The notes below the pieces were generated by a model. It saw only the letters and a list, made by a program, of their open reading frames with translations. It had not been told where the DNA came from and ran no database searches. This document shows positions 1 through 24,485 of a stretch of 64,000 nucleotides of DNA, piece by piece. The stretch spans positions 15,934,001 to 15,998,000 of the forward strand of contig CAVNZM010000001.1 in assembly GCA_963693365.1 (NCBI GenBank). The letters run 5' to 3'. The position numbers and the translations under genes were made by a program. The DNA is from Amoebidium appalachense (Eukaryota > Ichthyosporea). How positions within the stretch are numbered: the stretch's first letter is position 1; the number at the start of each line of letters is the position of its first letter.

Positions 1-856
1 TGCCTACGGAGATTTCAGGGTTTATGTTGATGCAGCTATGTACGGCTAGATGTGACACTGCGAACGTGTTTTGACGCGCTTATCTCTGAACAGCTGGGGC
101 CAGGAGACTTACCCAACCATTTTGCTCACGAGCAGGTCTCGTGTACATATGACATTTCCATGTAGAGGGAAAACAAGCCTGGGTCCAACTTATATATAGC
201 ATAATTTTTATCGTGCACAACAAAAAGGAAAGAACGTGTCAGCGCACGCGTGACTATAGCTACGCACGAGTCGACGTCCGTGTGTGAGCGGAGTCGACGT
301 CAGGGCTGCACTGCGCCACTGCGGTCGAGGTTTTGAATGTTCCCGCCAACAACAAAAGCCATATATAGCAATGTTTGCGCAATCATCGGATTATCATCCC
401 GTGTGATTCGTTGGAGTGAGGTATGCAAAAATATTGCACCAATCGCAGGAAAGTAGCATCACGGCCGTCGCAAAAATTCTATTTTTAGCTTTCTATCTTT
501 AGTAACACCATTACATTTTGGTAGCATCAATATCGGTGTTCCAGAGGGCCGTGCGAATGATTTTTGGCGCCACGTGTCTTTTAGAAACTTTTTGTTTGGC
601 AAAACGAAGAAGTGGACTGCTGGAAAAAAAAATCCTTTTTTTTTTGGTTTTCTGACGGATTGAATAGCAGGTTTTCCAAACAAACGTATATCTCTTCCTA
701 AGAATTTTTAGCAGCAAGCACAGAACAAACCAATTCCGAACTCAGCTCAACAACACACTGTTCATACACGTGAGAGGCAGGTACAGGTGTCCCGCCCTTC
801 CAGCAGAGGACCAGCACACAGAAAAATAGACCACCGTGTTAGTTGCTAGAAGAGAG
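1..856. other. 5' intergenic region upstream of the ATP10 gene
   Basis: No coding exon is recognised here. The stretch has mixed composition without the homopolymers seen downstream. Two short TATATA-like motifs lie near 190 and 361, and two GTCGACGT motifs lie near 269 and 293, in the interval where the promoter of the following + strand gene would be expected. The short open frames at 459-717 look like chance frames across A-rich DNA. Confidence 0.4.
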
Positions 857-13268
<12,412 letters not shown>

Positions 13269-13651
13269 CGCGGTGTTGCGCGATATTGCGCGATGTCCGT
13301 AGTAAATATAGCCTGTGATGTTACATAAAGACTGTGTTTGTATTCCTTTGGTTCTGTGTGTGACATTGCATACAAACATGCGAGATTCGTGGCCGTTCTA
13401 TGAAGGCGTGCTGTAATGGATGGCGGCATGTTGCCCTCGTTCTAGATATGATAGCTTTTAAACATAAAACCCTAAATTGACCATGGTTTCGATTGTATGG
13501 GTACGGTGATGTCATGTCGAGAGAGCAAAGTGGGCTCATATATCACGCCACACACACACACACACACACACGTGCGCGCACACACACATGAACGCATGGA
13601 CACGCGTGCAGACGTGGACGGCACACATGGGCACACGCACTCACACACCCT

Positions 13652-13717
<66 letters not shown>

Positions 13718-14092
13718 CACATAGCTGCTCGTGCGCCGGCGTGAACCACACGTAAACTCAGACACTGCACCACCACGCACACTCAATTTTCTTGAAAGTG
13801 CGTATAAATTTCTATGTTACCTGTAAAATAGAGGTTCGAACCCATGAGTGCATGAGAAATATTGGGGGTGGTGTATTGGATGCCCACACTCATCTCCATA
13901 AAATGTTAATAAGACCACGAGCCACTTTGAGTCAATAATGACAGTGGTTACACGAAATCTTTTGCAAATGTGTACGCAGAGAGGCACACTTATCCATTCC
14001 AGTCAACTTGAGAGGAAGCACCGGTTCTCAGTTCTCAATTTTGTATTCCCCTTTTTTTCTTTTGCTTTTTCTTTTCTTTTTCTTCCCTCCCT

Positions 14093-14123
<31 letters not shown>

Positions 14124-14363
14124 CTCCCTCTTTCCTTCTTCTTCTTTTTTTTTTTTGTGGGTGGATGGGTGGGTGGGTGGGTGGGTGGGTGATGGTGTTG
14201 GTGGTGGTGGTGGTGGTGGTACGGTGGGGGGGGGGGGGGAGGGAGGGAGGGAGGGGGGAAAGGAGGAGGGGCAAATAATTGCCGATTGCAGTACAACAGC
14301 GCCTAAACGACACACCAGTATGGGGATGTGGCATTTCGATATTGTTGAGCTTGTGCACATGTC

Positions 14364-14409
<46 letters not shown>

Positions 14410-15510
14410 TTCAATCGCACATTTACACAACAGATTGCAACATTGCAAGAAAGTGCACGTGGTCGGATCCGTAACCATTTCCTCCCCTCACTTAGGCGCA
14501 CTTGACTCCCCTGCATATGCACATACACATATGTATTAGATCGGCAATGTCATATATACTTGGCAAATGTTGCAAGCCACAACTGCATGGTGTATGTATG
14601 TACTTGTGTTCGTGGAAACTTTACACTGAAGGGTGCGAAACTGAACAGTTAAATATTTAAAAATGATTTGAAAAATTGCGCATCGGTTTAGTCCCCCCCC
14701 CCCCCCCCCCCCCCCCCCCGCCACCCCCGCCCTTTCAGGGATCCCCCCCCCCCTCCCCTTCCCTCCCCCCTCCTCCGGCCCACCCGGCCCACCCACCCAC
14801 TCACACGCACTGCACGCACACACCGGTGCCACCACCACCACCCACTGCAACTAGTACTACGCAGTACACTGTTAATACTTTAACCGTGACACCCCTCTGC
14901 AATGTAGGTCAACACCCCCCAGGTGTACCTGTAAAAACCACGTGTGAAACTCTAGATCTCCCCTTTAAGATTTATCCAGTAAAGCCTATAATTCAGTATC
15001 TTCGTAGTTCTGTAACATATATCTAACATGAACAGAGAAAATCTATATACAGCTACAGTATACAGAGTTCGCTACTACGGATATATCAATGCAGCATATA
15101 TACCGGGCAAGATTCTGTCATAATCCTTCAAAACCAAGCACAGATAAGTCTTCGTTCCTAATTATTTTTCGAAATGCAAAAAAACAAAACAACCTAAGAG
15201 TAGTTTGAAGAGTCAACGGAGACAAAAAAATATTATACAACTACTATTATAGAACACACTTATTACAAGTGTAGATATACTTATATATCCGAATTTATCT
15301 CCGTTAAACAGTTATCCAAATTTCTTTATACCTTTACGGGCAGTCCCTTCAACCACCACCACCACTACCATAATCATACGAAAATCTTGTAAAAGAGATA
15401 GGGAAAGCAGGTTTATTACAGGAATTGATACAAAAAAATAGGATAGAGATTATTGTGCCGTATATACATGCTTCGGATTCGCAAGAGCAACACTCGGCAA
15501 CTACTTATTA
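13269..15510. other. Intergenic region between ATP10 and the membrane-protein gene
   Basis: No gene is recognised. It holds (CA)n blocks (about 13551-13571, 13657-13722, 14366-14401), C runs (14092-14120, 14694-14719), a TGGG tetranucleotide run with a GGT run (14158-14220) and an A/T-rich tail from about 14990 that probably contains the 3' ends of the two convergent genes. Confidence 0.6.
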
Positions 15511-16989
15511 TTAGCCTGCATTCTGTACTAAGTTTGAAACAACTGCATATTCTTGCGGGGTTCCACCGCCATCTTCATCCACATTGTTAGACTGCGCCTC
15601 ACATTGCAAATCTAGGATGGGGGTCTTAGGGTGGGGCGGCAGAGTAATCTCCCTGCACCGATGCCCCACCTGGGGACTCAAAACGAAATTCACTCCTCCC
15701 GCCCCCATGGATTCTGACACCCTTTGAAATGTGTCCATGGCGTTCGTCATGTTAATCGATGCCTCAAACCCAGGGAGCATAACCGAAGTAGCTCTCCGGT
15801 TCCGTTTGCCTTGACGAAGAGCCACCATGCTCGCAATCACATAACCGCACGCCGAGGATGCATGCGCCAGACGGGTTAACGTGTTTATGGGAGCCGTTGC
15901 CGGACTAGAAAATGCGAGATCGACAGACGCAAAGGTGTTTGCAATCCAAGAAAACACCGACATGATGATGAGGATTCGGCTCTGGTCCAGGTGGTGCTGC
16001 CTCAGTTCGCGTCGCATCATCCACAGCAAGACCACCAAACCCACATCGAATCCCATGTTGACGTACATGAACACATTCAGCAATTGCGCTAGAAAGGAAT
16101 CGGCGGTCGTTCCTAGGTTCAAGTACACAACACACATGTCGAACGTTATGACAAGGGCAATAAAGACACAACTGACGCCCAAATAAATACGTGGGGCCCA
16201 CGTGGCCCACGCTCTCACACGGTTAAGGTGGAGGGGGCTCACCCAACTAGCCTTAACATAAGCGCCGTGACGAAAAAACATGGGGCGACCGCAATAAACG
16301 ATAGCCAGGCGCAGAAGGCCGAAGGGTACAGGGACGAGAGTGAAGAGCCGGCCTACATAAAAGGGTAACGCCATTGCAAAAAGGTATACCGCGGGGCTTT
16401 TTGTGAAGAGCGTGGTGTCCAGAAATCCAATGTCAAAGAGATTAAATGTTCCGTTTATGTAAAGCATCATGACGTGGCCTAGCAGCAAAGCAACGATTAG
16501 CCACAGAGGCAGCCTGCTGGCAAACACCTGACGTTGGTACTGGTTGATTGTGTCTGTTCTCAGCAGCCAACACCAATAGGACACGGTGAAAGTTAAAAGC
16601 GCAAAAGTAAGCCCGGAAAAAAACAATGCGCTCACCCCCGCCCAAAACTGAGGCCGTGTTCGCGCCTCGTCAAACTTGGGTGTTTGGTAGACCCACGACG
16701 AACACCCTCCTATGCTGTCGCAATGTTTCTGAACGATTATCATTGTGCTAACGAGGCCTGCAATGGTGATCGCTATAGTGCACACGGTGATAATTAGCCG
16801 CCGTGGAAGCTTACGTTCGTCAAACTGTAACGTCAACTCGCTGTCGTCGGACGTCCCAACTACAACAGCGACATTGGCGCCTATATCGCATGTTGACGGT
16901 TTTTTGAACTGTGTGTCTTGGGTTTTGCCTGTGTGTGCACGTGCGTGTATGTGTGTAAAGCTGCTGCTGCTGCCCAGTGGAGCAGCCAT
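15511..16989 (-). CDS. Intronless multi-pass membrane protein, 492 aa, possible 7-8 TM receptor-like
   Basis: A single uninterrupted frame runs from ATG at 16989 to TAA at 15511. Hydrophobic segments by eye include LIITVCTIAITIAGLVSTMI, VSALFFSGLTFALLTFTVSY, LPLWLIVALLLGHVMMLYI, a long stretch around LFAMALPFYVGRLFTLVPVP, IYLGVSCVFIALVITFDMCV, NVFMYVNMGFDVGLVVLLWM, ILIIMSVFSWIANTF and a weaker last one near SACGYVIASMVAL. The N-terminus (about 65 aa) and C-terminus (about 100 aa) are polar. The layout resembles a 7TM receptor or another 7-8 TM protein, but I recognise no family motif (no DRY or NPxxY), so I assign no function. Every confidently recognised multi-domain gene in the window has introns; this one does not. 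Confidence 0.75.
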   Translation of the reverse strand: MAAPLGSSSSFTHIHARAHTGKTQDTQFKKPSTCDIGANVAVVVGTSDDSELTLQFDERKLPRRLIITVCTIAITIAGLVSTMIIVQKHCDSIGGCSSWVYQTPKFDEARTRPQFWAGVSALFFSGLTFALLTFTVSYWCWLLRTDTINQYQRQVFASRLPLWLIVALLLGHVMMLYINGTFNLFDIGFLDTTLFTKSPAVYLFAMALPFYVGRLFTLVPVPFGLLRLAIVYCGRPMFFRHGAYVKASWVSPLHLNRVRAWATWAPRIYLGVSCVFIALVITFDMCVVYLNLGTTADSFLAQLLNVFMYVNMGFDVGLVVLLWMMRRELRQHHLDQSRILIIMSVFSWIANTFASVDLAFSSPATAPINTLTRLAHASSACGYVIASMVALRQGKRNRRATSVMLPGFEASINMTNAMDTFQRVSESMGAGGVNFVLSPQVGHRCREITLPPHPKTPILDLQCEAQSNNVDEDGGGTPQEYAVVSNLVQNAG

Positions 16990-17514
16990 GTTGCCGTTAT
17001 TTCACCTGAAGAACGTAGTGCTGGCATTAGGCGCCTTGCAGGTTGGAGTGATGTGAATGCGTTCCGCTCCCTTCCGAAAATTGGATGTTGAGGCGTTGTG
17101 AGGTGACAAGGTGGTACTTCAGAGAATGAAAATGATAATGCACATCAAGCTTCGTCTACTGATGAGTATATGCTTATTGTAGATACTTAATATGCTTAGG
17201 CAGGGGGCCAGTGTGTCTATGCAGTTTATTAATTTGGCTGGCTTGGTCTGTTTTTTCAGGGTTACCGTATGATACAATATGTGAGGTAGGCCTACATAAG
17301 GCTTACTTTCCCTTTCAATGAAGGCTACCTCGAAGGTAAGCTATATATGTGCAACTTGCGACGTGTAGTGTATACGTACAGTACAGTTAGCCTACAACTT
17401 GCCGGGTTCCCAACTTGGGCCGGTGACAAACTTCAGACAAAAAAAAAAAAAAAGGTCACGCAGGTGAGTAATATTAGCCTCCGGGAGCTCGAGTGGCCAG
17501 ACGGGTAGTGATAA
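16990..17514. other. Upstream region of the membrane-protein gene up to the inverted-repeat element
   Basis: No coding exon is recognised. It contains a short A run (17439-17453) and no long homopolymers. The promoter of the minus-strand gene should lie here; no TATA or initiator was identified with confidence. Confidence 0.35.
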
Positions 17515-17623
17515 GGGGTTTACACACTTTTTATTGCGTGGACACTGGCGGAGGCCCAGCCACACTCGACGGCCTACTGCGTTTTCCAGCGCAGCCAATC
17601 AAATGCAGCTAGTGACATATGTA

Positions 17624-19688
17624 CATTCTAGGCAACAATTAGCGCCATCGTAGTATACGACACCCCTATTACATATTATGGGTAAGCGAGGCTAGCATCG
17701 GTAGCTCCGGAAGAAAGTTAAGGCACCGTATCACAATATCATACTGTGCAGCATTAATAGTGATAACGGTGACTCACAGTGGCCAACTCGAAGTGAACGA
17801 TCCTGCTCAAAACTAATTTTTACAGCGCTCAATCCCCCCTGATACATATTTCAGGCCATAAAATTAAAGTTCGGAGTTTAGTGGACTATGATTAGTGCTG
17901 TGGACATTCCGACAGCAATTGCTTATCGCTTTTTACTAAGTGGAATAGCCCCGGAGGAGCGTGCTTAGGCAGACCATGGAAATTTAGTTGTGATACATCA
18001 ACGTGGGTATGTTGACGTATGTATTATGATACCAGTTCATATTATTATAATTGCACTCTACCACCAATAGCGAGACTTAGAACATTCACACGGACACAGG
18101 GATAGAATTTGTATATATTGGGTTTAAACTGAAGATTTGTTTCTTTGTATTTGAACACTTAAAAGCTTTCGAGCTCAAAATTTTCAAAGTACTGGCAATT
18201 TGACTTCCTTTGGCTTCCTTGCTTAGCTTCCTTTGAATTCTGGAACACTATGATAACATGGAGGCTAGGAAGAAGATGATATGTCTAATCAATAGGGCTC
18301 TTTGAACTTTTGAAGGAGGAGGGCAAAAGATCTCTGATGCTATATTTGGCTAGTTATATGTGCGTACGCGTTGTTTGATTGGCTTTACAGAAAGAATGGA
18401 GGTTCCGATACCAAAGTCTCCTAGATCGCCGCAACATATGATGCTGTGACTCAGTGAGATTTGTGTTTCCCTACAAATTTCCCACTCTAATTAGTGACAT
18501 ATAGATATCTGCTTAGTCTCATCGTGTGTTTTTTGCATCATTCACTATATATTTGGCTATGAAGTGGAGCGCGCCACCTTTCGGTTTCAGTGATTATGCC
18601 ATACAAAATTTTTTTTATGACTGTCGTGACGTCATCGATCGACAGCGCTAATATGTACATGCGGCTCGAGCTCCGAGTCGGCGGGCTCCGTCGATCTAAG
18701 GTTTGGCACCTTCATAATATTTATTTTGTTTCTTCATTATTACTCATCATGACATCCTGAACATTGACCCCCTAGACTCGAATAGTGCGTAAACCCCCCG
18801 AGTCGTTATGGAAATGGATGCTAAATTTAGCTTTCAGTTCAGAGTCATGGCAGTAACTCAGTTACTGAGTAGCATACAATAGATGCATATGCAGGTGCCG
18901 GAACTCTGAAGCCTTCCAATTTCAGATCCCAACATCACCCCAATCCGAGGGGTGGGTTTACATCGTCGCACCCCATTGCTTTGAGATATTTCAGAAGTGG
19001 GCACGTCAAAATGTCGGTCTTGATGTCCACTTCAAATGCACCCGTCGAACACTTGCGCCTTCCCTTCCCCATCGTCTCTGCCCATTGCCGAGCGTTATGT
19101 GGAATGGCTGGCGACCCCACCGGAGGTACGGCTAGATCATAGTGTGAATATGAATAGTTTCAAGTCTATGGCTGATAGATATCTTTTTACTCTACGTGTT
19201 GAGTTGAGTCCCTTCCGGTGTTAGGACCGCAAAAACACCAACTACTAGTAGCCTATATGGCGGATACGGGTAGAGAGTCTAGATCTCGTTCATACATAGA
19301 TTCGTTTATTCGTAATGTGGTGTGGTGTAAAAACGCAAGATGATTATGGCTTGGCGGTGTAATCGGTTTCTGGTGTCTCCTGCTCGTATGTGTAATATGT
19401 GTGGGGGGCGGTTTACTCGCGGCTGCATATCTATCAATAAATGCAACCTGTTAGCTAATGTATTAGAACCGGAGGTTATTGGCGGTTTTATTCTCTTTTC
19501 TTCCTCTCTTCCTCAATATATCCGTTTTAAAATGACTATCCTAGATCACCTTATTAATGCTGCACAGTATGATATTGTGTTCCGGTGCCTTAACTTTCTT
19601 TCGGAGCTACCGATGCTAGCCTCTGCTTACCCATAATATGTAATAGGGGTGTCAGATACTACGATGGCGCTCATTGTTGCCTAGCATG
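17624..19688. mobile_element. Nested 2,065-bp non-coding inverted-repeat element with ~150-bp termini
   Basis: The left end CATTCTAGGCAACAATTAGC... (17624 to about 17765) is the reverse complement of about 19540-19688, ending ...GTTGCCTAGCATG. Matching blocks include GGTGCCTTAACTTTCTT, CTACCGATGCTAGCCTC and AATGCTGCACAGTATGATAT. TA flanks both sides (17622-17623 and 19689-19690), as expected for a TA target duplication. The interior has only short frames and no transposase, so it looks non-autonomous. It lies inside the left terminal repeat of the larger element. Confidence 0.75.
19325..19485 (+). repeat. Repeat shared with 27255-27420
   Basis: Shared blocks include TTGTAATCGGTT-like, CTGCTCGTATGTGTA, CGGTTTACTCGCG, GCATATCTATCAATAA and TTAGAACCGGA. 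This is an internal part of the nested 2-kb element, so the 27.3-kb copy is a fragment of a second member. The open frame across both copies is probably incidental. Confidence 0.75.
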
Positions 19689-19730
19689 TACATATGGGTG
19701 CTACCCTCAATTCCCAAGCTCCTAGGGTGT

Positions 19731-19890
19731 GACGTAATATTTGGCACGAAATTTATTTGGCACGAGCCTGCAAAACGGTGAAAATGGGGCAGGATGTCGC
19801 CCAGGCACCGACAGGAGCTTGGGGATACCCCTGGATGTGCTCCGCTAGCGGGCTGGTGCCAAATAAATTCGTGCCACATTTTACGTCACC
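19731..19890. mobile_element. MITE-like 160-bp inverted repeat with ~34-bp arms
   Basis: The left arm GTGACGTAATATTTGGCACG (continuing AAATTTATTTGGCAC) is the reverse complement, with few mismatches, of the right arm ending at about 19890 (GTGCCAAATAAATTCGTGCC then ACATTTTACGTCAC). Further TGCCAAAT motifs follow to 19930. It lies just inside the inner end of the larger element's left repeat, before the OTU gene. Confidence 0.6.
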
Positions 19891-20246
19891 AGGTTCGTGC
19901 CAAATTATTTGGTGCCAAATTTATTTGGGGCATAAATGGGTCGGTTCGAACTATTATGGGTCGAATCAGCTCGAATCGTTCCTGACCCGTTTTCTGACCC
20001 GTTTTTGTGGCTCATCGTTGGTGGCGTCTGATTCGAGGAATAAACTCGAAAGGCGGGCTAAGCAAGACCACGTCAACCACGTGCAGGTGGTGGCGTACTT
20101 GAACGGGCAGTCACAGCCTGGACTGGCAGTTGACAGGTGTGACACAGCGCTAGCATCCTTATCATATTGCAGTAGGCTCATATAAAAATAATAAAAACAG
20201 ACAACACCCTTTAATGCTCGATCATAACTGACAGTACATATTTTGT

Positions 20247-21164
20247 GTGAGCATGGGTTACAAACATGCTCGCGTCCGCATTGGACGTGGGCAAGGCCAT
20301 TGGGCTTTGCTGAGGATTCTCGTTCATGTTATCCTCGCCTTTTGTCTTTTGGCTGCAGCGGGTTCAACAAACAACCCAGATGGGGTGAACAAAAAAGTCA
20401 TTAAGGAAAACAAATCTTGGTCTAAAGATCATGCCAAGCTGGAACAGCCATTCGTTGCACGGTACATTGATTATTGCATAGCGGATCATGAGGACTCTGT
20501 CGAAGCTGGCACGTGCCCTCCCCAGCCCTTCCTCAGGGAATGGGTGTGGCATCAAACCCGTCATGGCGGCCGGATAGATGCATCTACAGCGGAGGGAGTC
20601 CATCAGGTGATCTCCCCCCTTCCCCCCCCCCCCCCCTCCCCCCTCTCTCCCCACCACCCCCTGCCTCTTTTCCACTTTTTCTCTCCCCTCCCCTGTCTCT
20701 CTGTTCTGGGCCTTACAGGTGGTTCCTCCGTTTTAGAAGTTGTTTTTTATGTAATACGTTAGGTGTGTCCTTTTGCATCTTGTGGATACCAATGCCTTCA
20801 CCGCTCAGGCCTTCCCTTGCACTTAATCTTATGGACCTTTGTGCCTCTCCCATGATCTGTTTGGCATGGCATGCTGCCTTTTCTGCTTTGGCTTGCCTCT
20901 TATATGTTGCTATCACCCGATAGGGTATGTGTGGCAACGTGTTCCATATGTTTTGTGTGACCATTCTGTGCAGTGTACCCACTTAAAGCCCACTCCTCCG
21001 CTTTTCCCCCTTCCCTCCCTTCCCCTTTAAGCATACAATTAGTCAAGAGGCAGTACAGGATAGTGGGTAGAGAGTTTCTGTGTGTCACGGTGTATGCCTG
21101 TGGGTGTGTGCTTGTCTGTGTGTGTATGTGCCTGTGTGTGTGTAGTGAGTGTGTGTGTGTGTTG

Positions 21165-21211
<47 letters not shown>

Positions 21212-22060
21212 TTGTGTGTGTAATGTGGGTGGGTGGGTGGGTGGGTACAGAGAGAGGGGGGGAGGGGGGGGGGGGGGGGGGGGCGTGTATGTGTGTGCCT
21301 GTGTGTGTATGTTAAAGACAGGGGAGGGGGGGAAGGGGGAGAGGTCAGGGTAGGGAGAAAGGGAGGGAAGGATGGGTGGGTGGGAGGGTTGGAGGGAAGG
21401 AGGGAGGGGGAGAAAGGGTAGAGGGAGGGATGGCGGAAAAGACAGAAAGAGAGGGGCAAAGAGAGGAGGGCAGTCGGTAAAGAGGAAGGGCGGGAGGGTG
21501 GGACGGAGAGGGAGAAGGGGGAAGTGGAGAATTAGGGCAGGGGGGGGGGGCCGAGAGCAAGAGGGGGGGTGGGGAGGGTGTGGGCGGTGTGTGTGTGTGT
21601 ATGTGTGTGTGTATGTATGTTGTGTGTGTGTGGGGGGGGGGGGGGGGGGGGGGTGGATGGGGGATTCGGTTGGGAGTGGGTTCTTTATAGACCTGGCAAC
21701 CATTGACCAGCTATTCTCTCACCCTGTCTTTGTGTTCACTCTGCAGCTTATGGCAATAATGGCAACCGTTCCTTGCCTGAGTGTGGTATGGAGGTTGGGT
21801 CTTTCGACAGTGATGGCTCTGACGATGACGATGAGGGGTCAAGTGACGAGAGCCCCGGTTCATTCAACGTGTCAACATGTGTGCGCCTAGCAGGCCGCAA
21901 GCTTAACGCCCGGCGTGCGATGCGCAAGCTGATTGGGTCTGTGCACAGCTCCGAAGGGTTTGCTTTAGCAGCACAGGACCCGGATCATCTGCTCTTCACT
22001 CTAGTGTTCTTTGACGAGGCCGTGGCAGCAGACATACAGCTTGCCAGGTGCTTCCTGCCG

Positions 22061-22091
<31 letters not shown>

Positions 22092-22803
22092 TTCCCCTCC
22101 AACGCCCCCCCGCTCCTCCCTCTCGCCTCTCCCCCCCCTTTCCCTGCAGGGCCTCCTCCCCTTTCCCCCATCCCCCTTTCCCCTCCCCCCCCCCCTCCCC
22201 CCCCCCCCCCGCCCCCTTTTCTGCATCCCCCTCCCCCTCTCCTCCTTCCCACAATTCTTCCTCCCAACTGCTCCACCTCCTTACTTCCTTGCACGTATCA
22301 ATCCATCTCTCCTTCCAACCCAAGTGACACCAGTTTTTTGTCAGACAACCTGCCTCCCCAGGCCCACTTATTATGCCTGTCCTGTTCCCCTCCCCCCCCC
22401 CCCTCTCCCCCTCAGGAGGGCCTCTGCCCATTCGTCCCTCCTTTTCAAGTCCTCCATTACCTCTTACCTCCCCTAATTCTCATTATTCTCTAATAGTATA
22501 CCTATATCTTCCATCCTACCTTTTTGGAAGCTCCCTGCTTCTCTTCCACCTATTTGAAAGCATCTGCATCTACCCCCCCCCCCCCCCCCCCCCCCCCCGT
22601 TCATAGCCCCTCCTTCATCAGTACTCCCTTACACCTGCCCGGCCCCCTTCAGAGTGCCTAACCCCCTCCCCCCCCCACACACACACCCCTCCCCTTTCAC
22701 ACACCTGCACACACGAACGCACCCATGCATGCACGCATGCACCCTCCCTCGCAGCCACGAGCGCACACACTCTTATTCACTTATAGAATTGTTAATAATC
22801 TAA

Positions 22804-22840
<37 letters not shown>

Positions 22841-22942
22841 CCCCAACCCACCCACACACGCACACACACACACACGCCAAGGTTTCCCTTGTTCTGCTCC
22901 TCGGCCTTTCCGCCTTCCCCATAATCTGTCTTTCTCTCTCTT

Positions 22943-22990
<48 letters not shown>

Positions 22991-24430
22991 CCCACCCCAC
23001 TGTCACCCACCCCACCACCACTGCCCTACGTCACCCTCCCACTTCTTGTCTTTGCTTATTCTTCCTTGTGATGTGCAACACAGGGACATATCCGGGCCAC
23101 CTGAGGTCCAGCAACAACGCCTTCTTCAAATTCTGGGTGCCTGGAGAATGGAGCTTATGGAAACACCCGCTGACGGCAACTGTTTGTTTCATTCGGTGTG
23201 GCATTATATCAATCAGTATCTACAAAGCGGTCATGTAGCTACCCGTGAACACCTCAACACATTGGGGTTTACAGCTAATATGGAGCCTATAGAGGCGATT
23301 GGACGGCTACGCGAACTAATGGTAAACGAATGGCGGCGAAATCTAGCAGAATACCAAGGATTCCTTTCAAGGGTGACCCTCGCATACGTAGCTGATGATT
23401 TCCGCTGTCCTCGGCGCGCCCATTTTGCTTCTGCAGCCGGTGACGCGATGGTGCTGGGCTTAGCCAACGCACTCCGCATACCAATAACCATTTTTAGCAC
23501 GATTGCCAATCACGGTGTAGTTGCGGTCACTCCACCCACCGTCATCGAACCCAACATTGCCATACCCGTATCACTTAACGGTGCAGCAGATCATTACTCA
23601 GTGGTAATACCTCGCTTGTCGCATGCGAACAAAATCTCGGACAACAACCAAACACAGACATCACACTCAGTTGACACGGAAAACTCGACGGAGTTGGCGT
23701 CTAACGCTAACACAACTGACACGTTCGGTGGGTTGCCCGCCAAGGGCTGCAGCTGTAATAGAAACAGTAAGGATAGAACACGTTTTTTTTGTGGTTTTAA
23801 GAACGGCGGGGGAAAAGTGCAGGCATACGATGGGCATGAGCGTTGCATATGCGCAAAGAACAAGCGGGCATGCACCCAGGCATGCAGGTGTGAGAATTGT
23901 GGCAACAGGTGAGCCGTATGATATGCATTTGCTACTTTTCTTCTTTTGCATCCTCTATTTGCCCACACTTGGTACTTTATAATCGAAACCTTAACTTGGC
24001 CAAATCCAGGTATTTCTGCTTGTCCCTCTCTTTATTCCCCCCCCCCCCCCCCCCCCTTTCCCCTCTCTCCCCCCCCCGAGGGGAATAGGTCGAAACTCGG
24101 GTACTGTGGATGACGTGGGCCCCCCCTGAGGATGGGCTCTGCTTATTATGCATACTCTTTATGTATGGCTTGCATTCTGCATCGTGTTATCCGTTTGTTC
24201 TTGTGTACTTCGTACTTTTTGACGCATTCAAAACCCCCCCCCCCCCGGGAGGGGGAAAGAAAAGCCCCCTCTCCCAATCCCCTCCCCCTCCTGTATCCGT
24301 CGTTTCATGATGTCTAACCCCTCCTCCTCCCCCCCCACCTTCCCCACTGCTCACCACCTGCACACCCGCACACCATACACAAACTTAAACACACACACGC
24401 ATGCACGTGTGCACGCACACACACAGCCCC

Positions 24431-24485
<55 letters not shown>

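Noticed and set aside
13825-13850. GGTTCGAACCC as a tRNA B box
   Set aside because: No A box, cloverleaf or acceptor stem can be drawn around it. The same applies to GTTCGAATCC near 49572.
14158-14240. GGGT tandem run as telomeric repeat
   Set aside because: The period is TGGG/GGT with a switch to GGTGGT and G runs, in the middle of the contig; a simple repeat rather than telomere.
19340-19636. Frame MIMAWRCNR..., similar to one at 27267
   Set aside because: Similarity is at DNA level within a repeat family; the 27267 frame runs into (GA)n and there are indels between copies.
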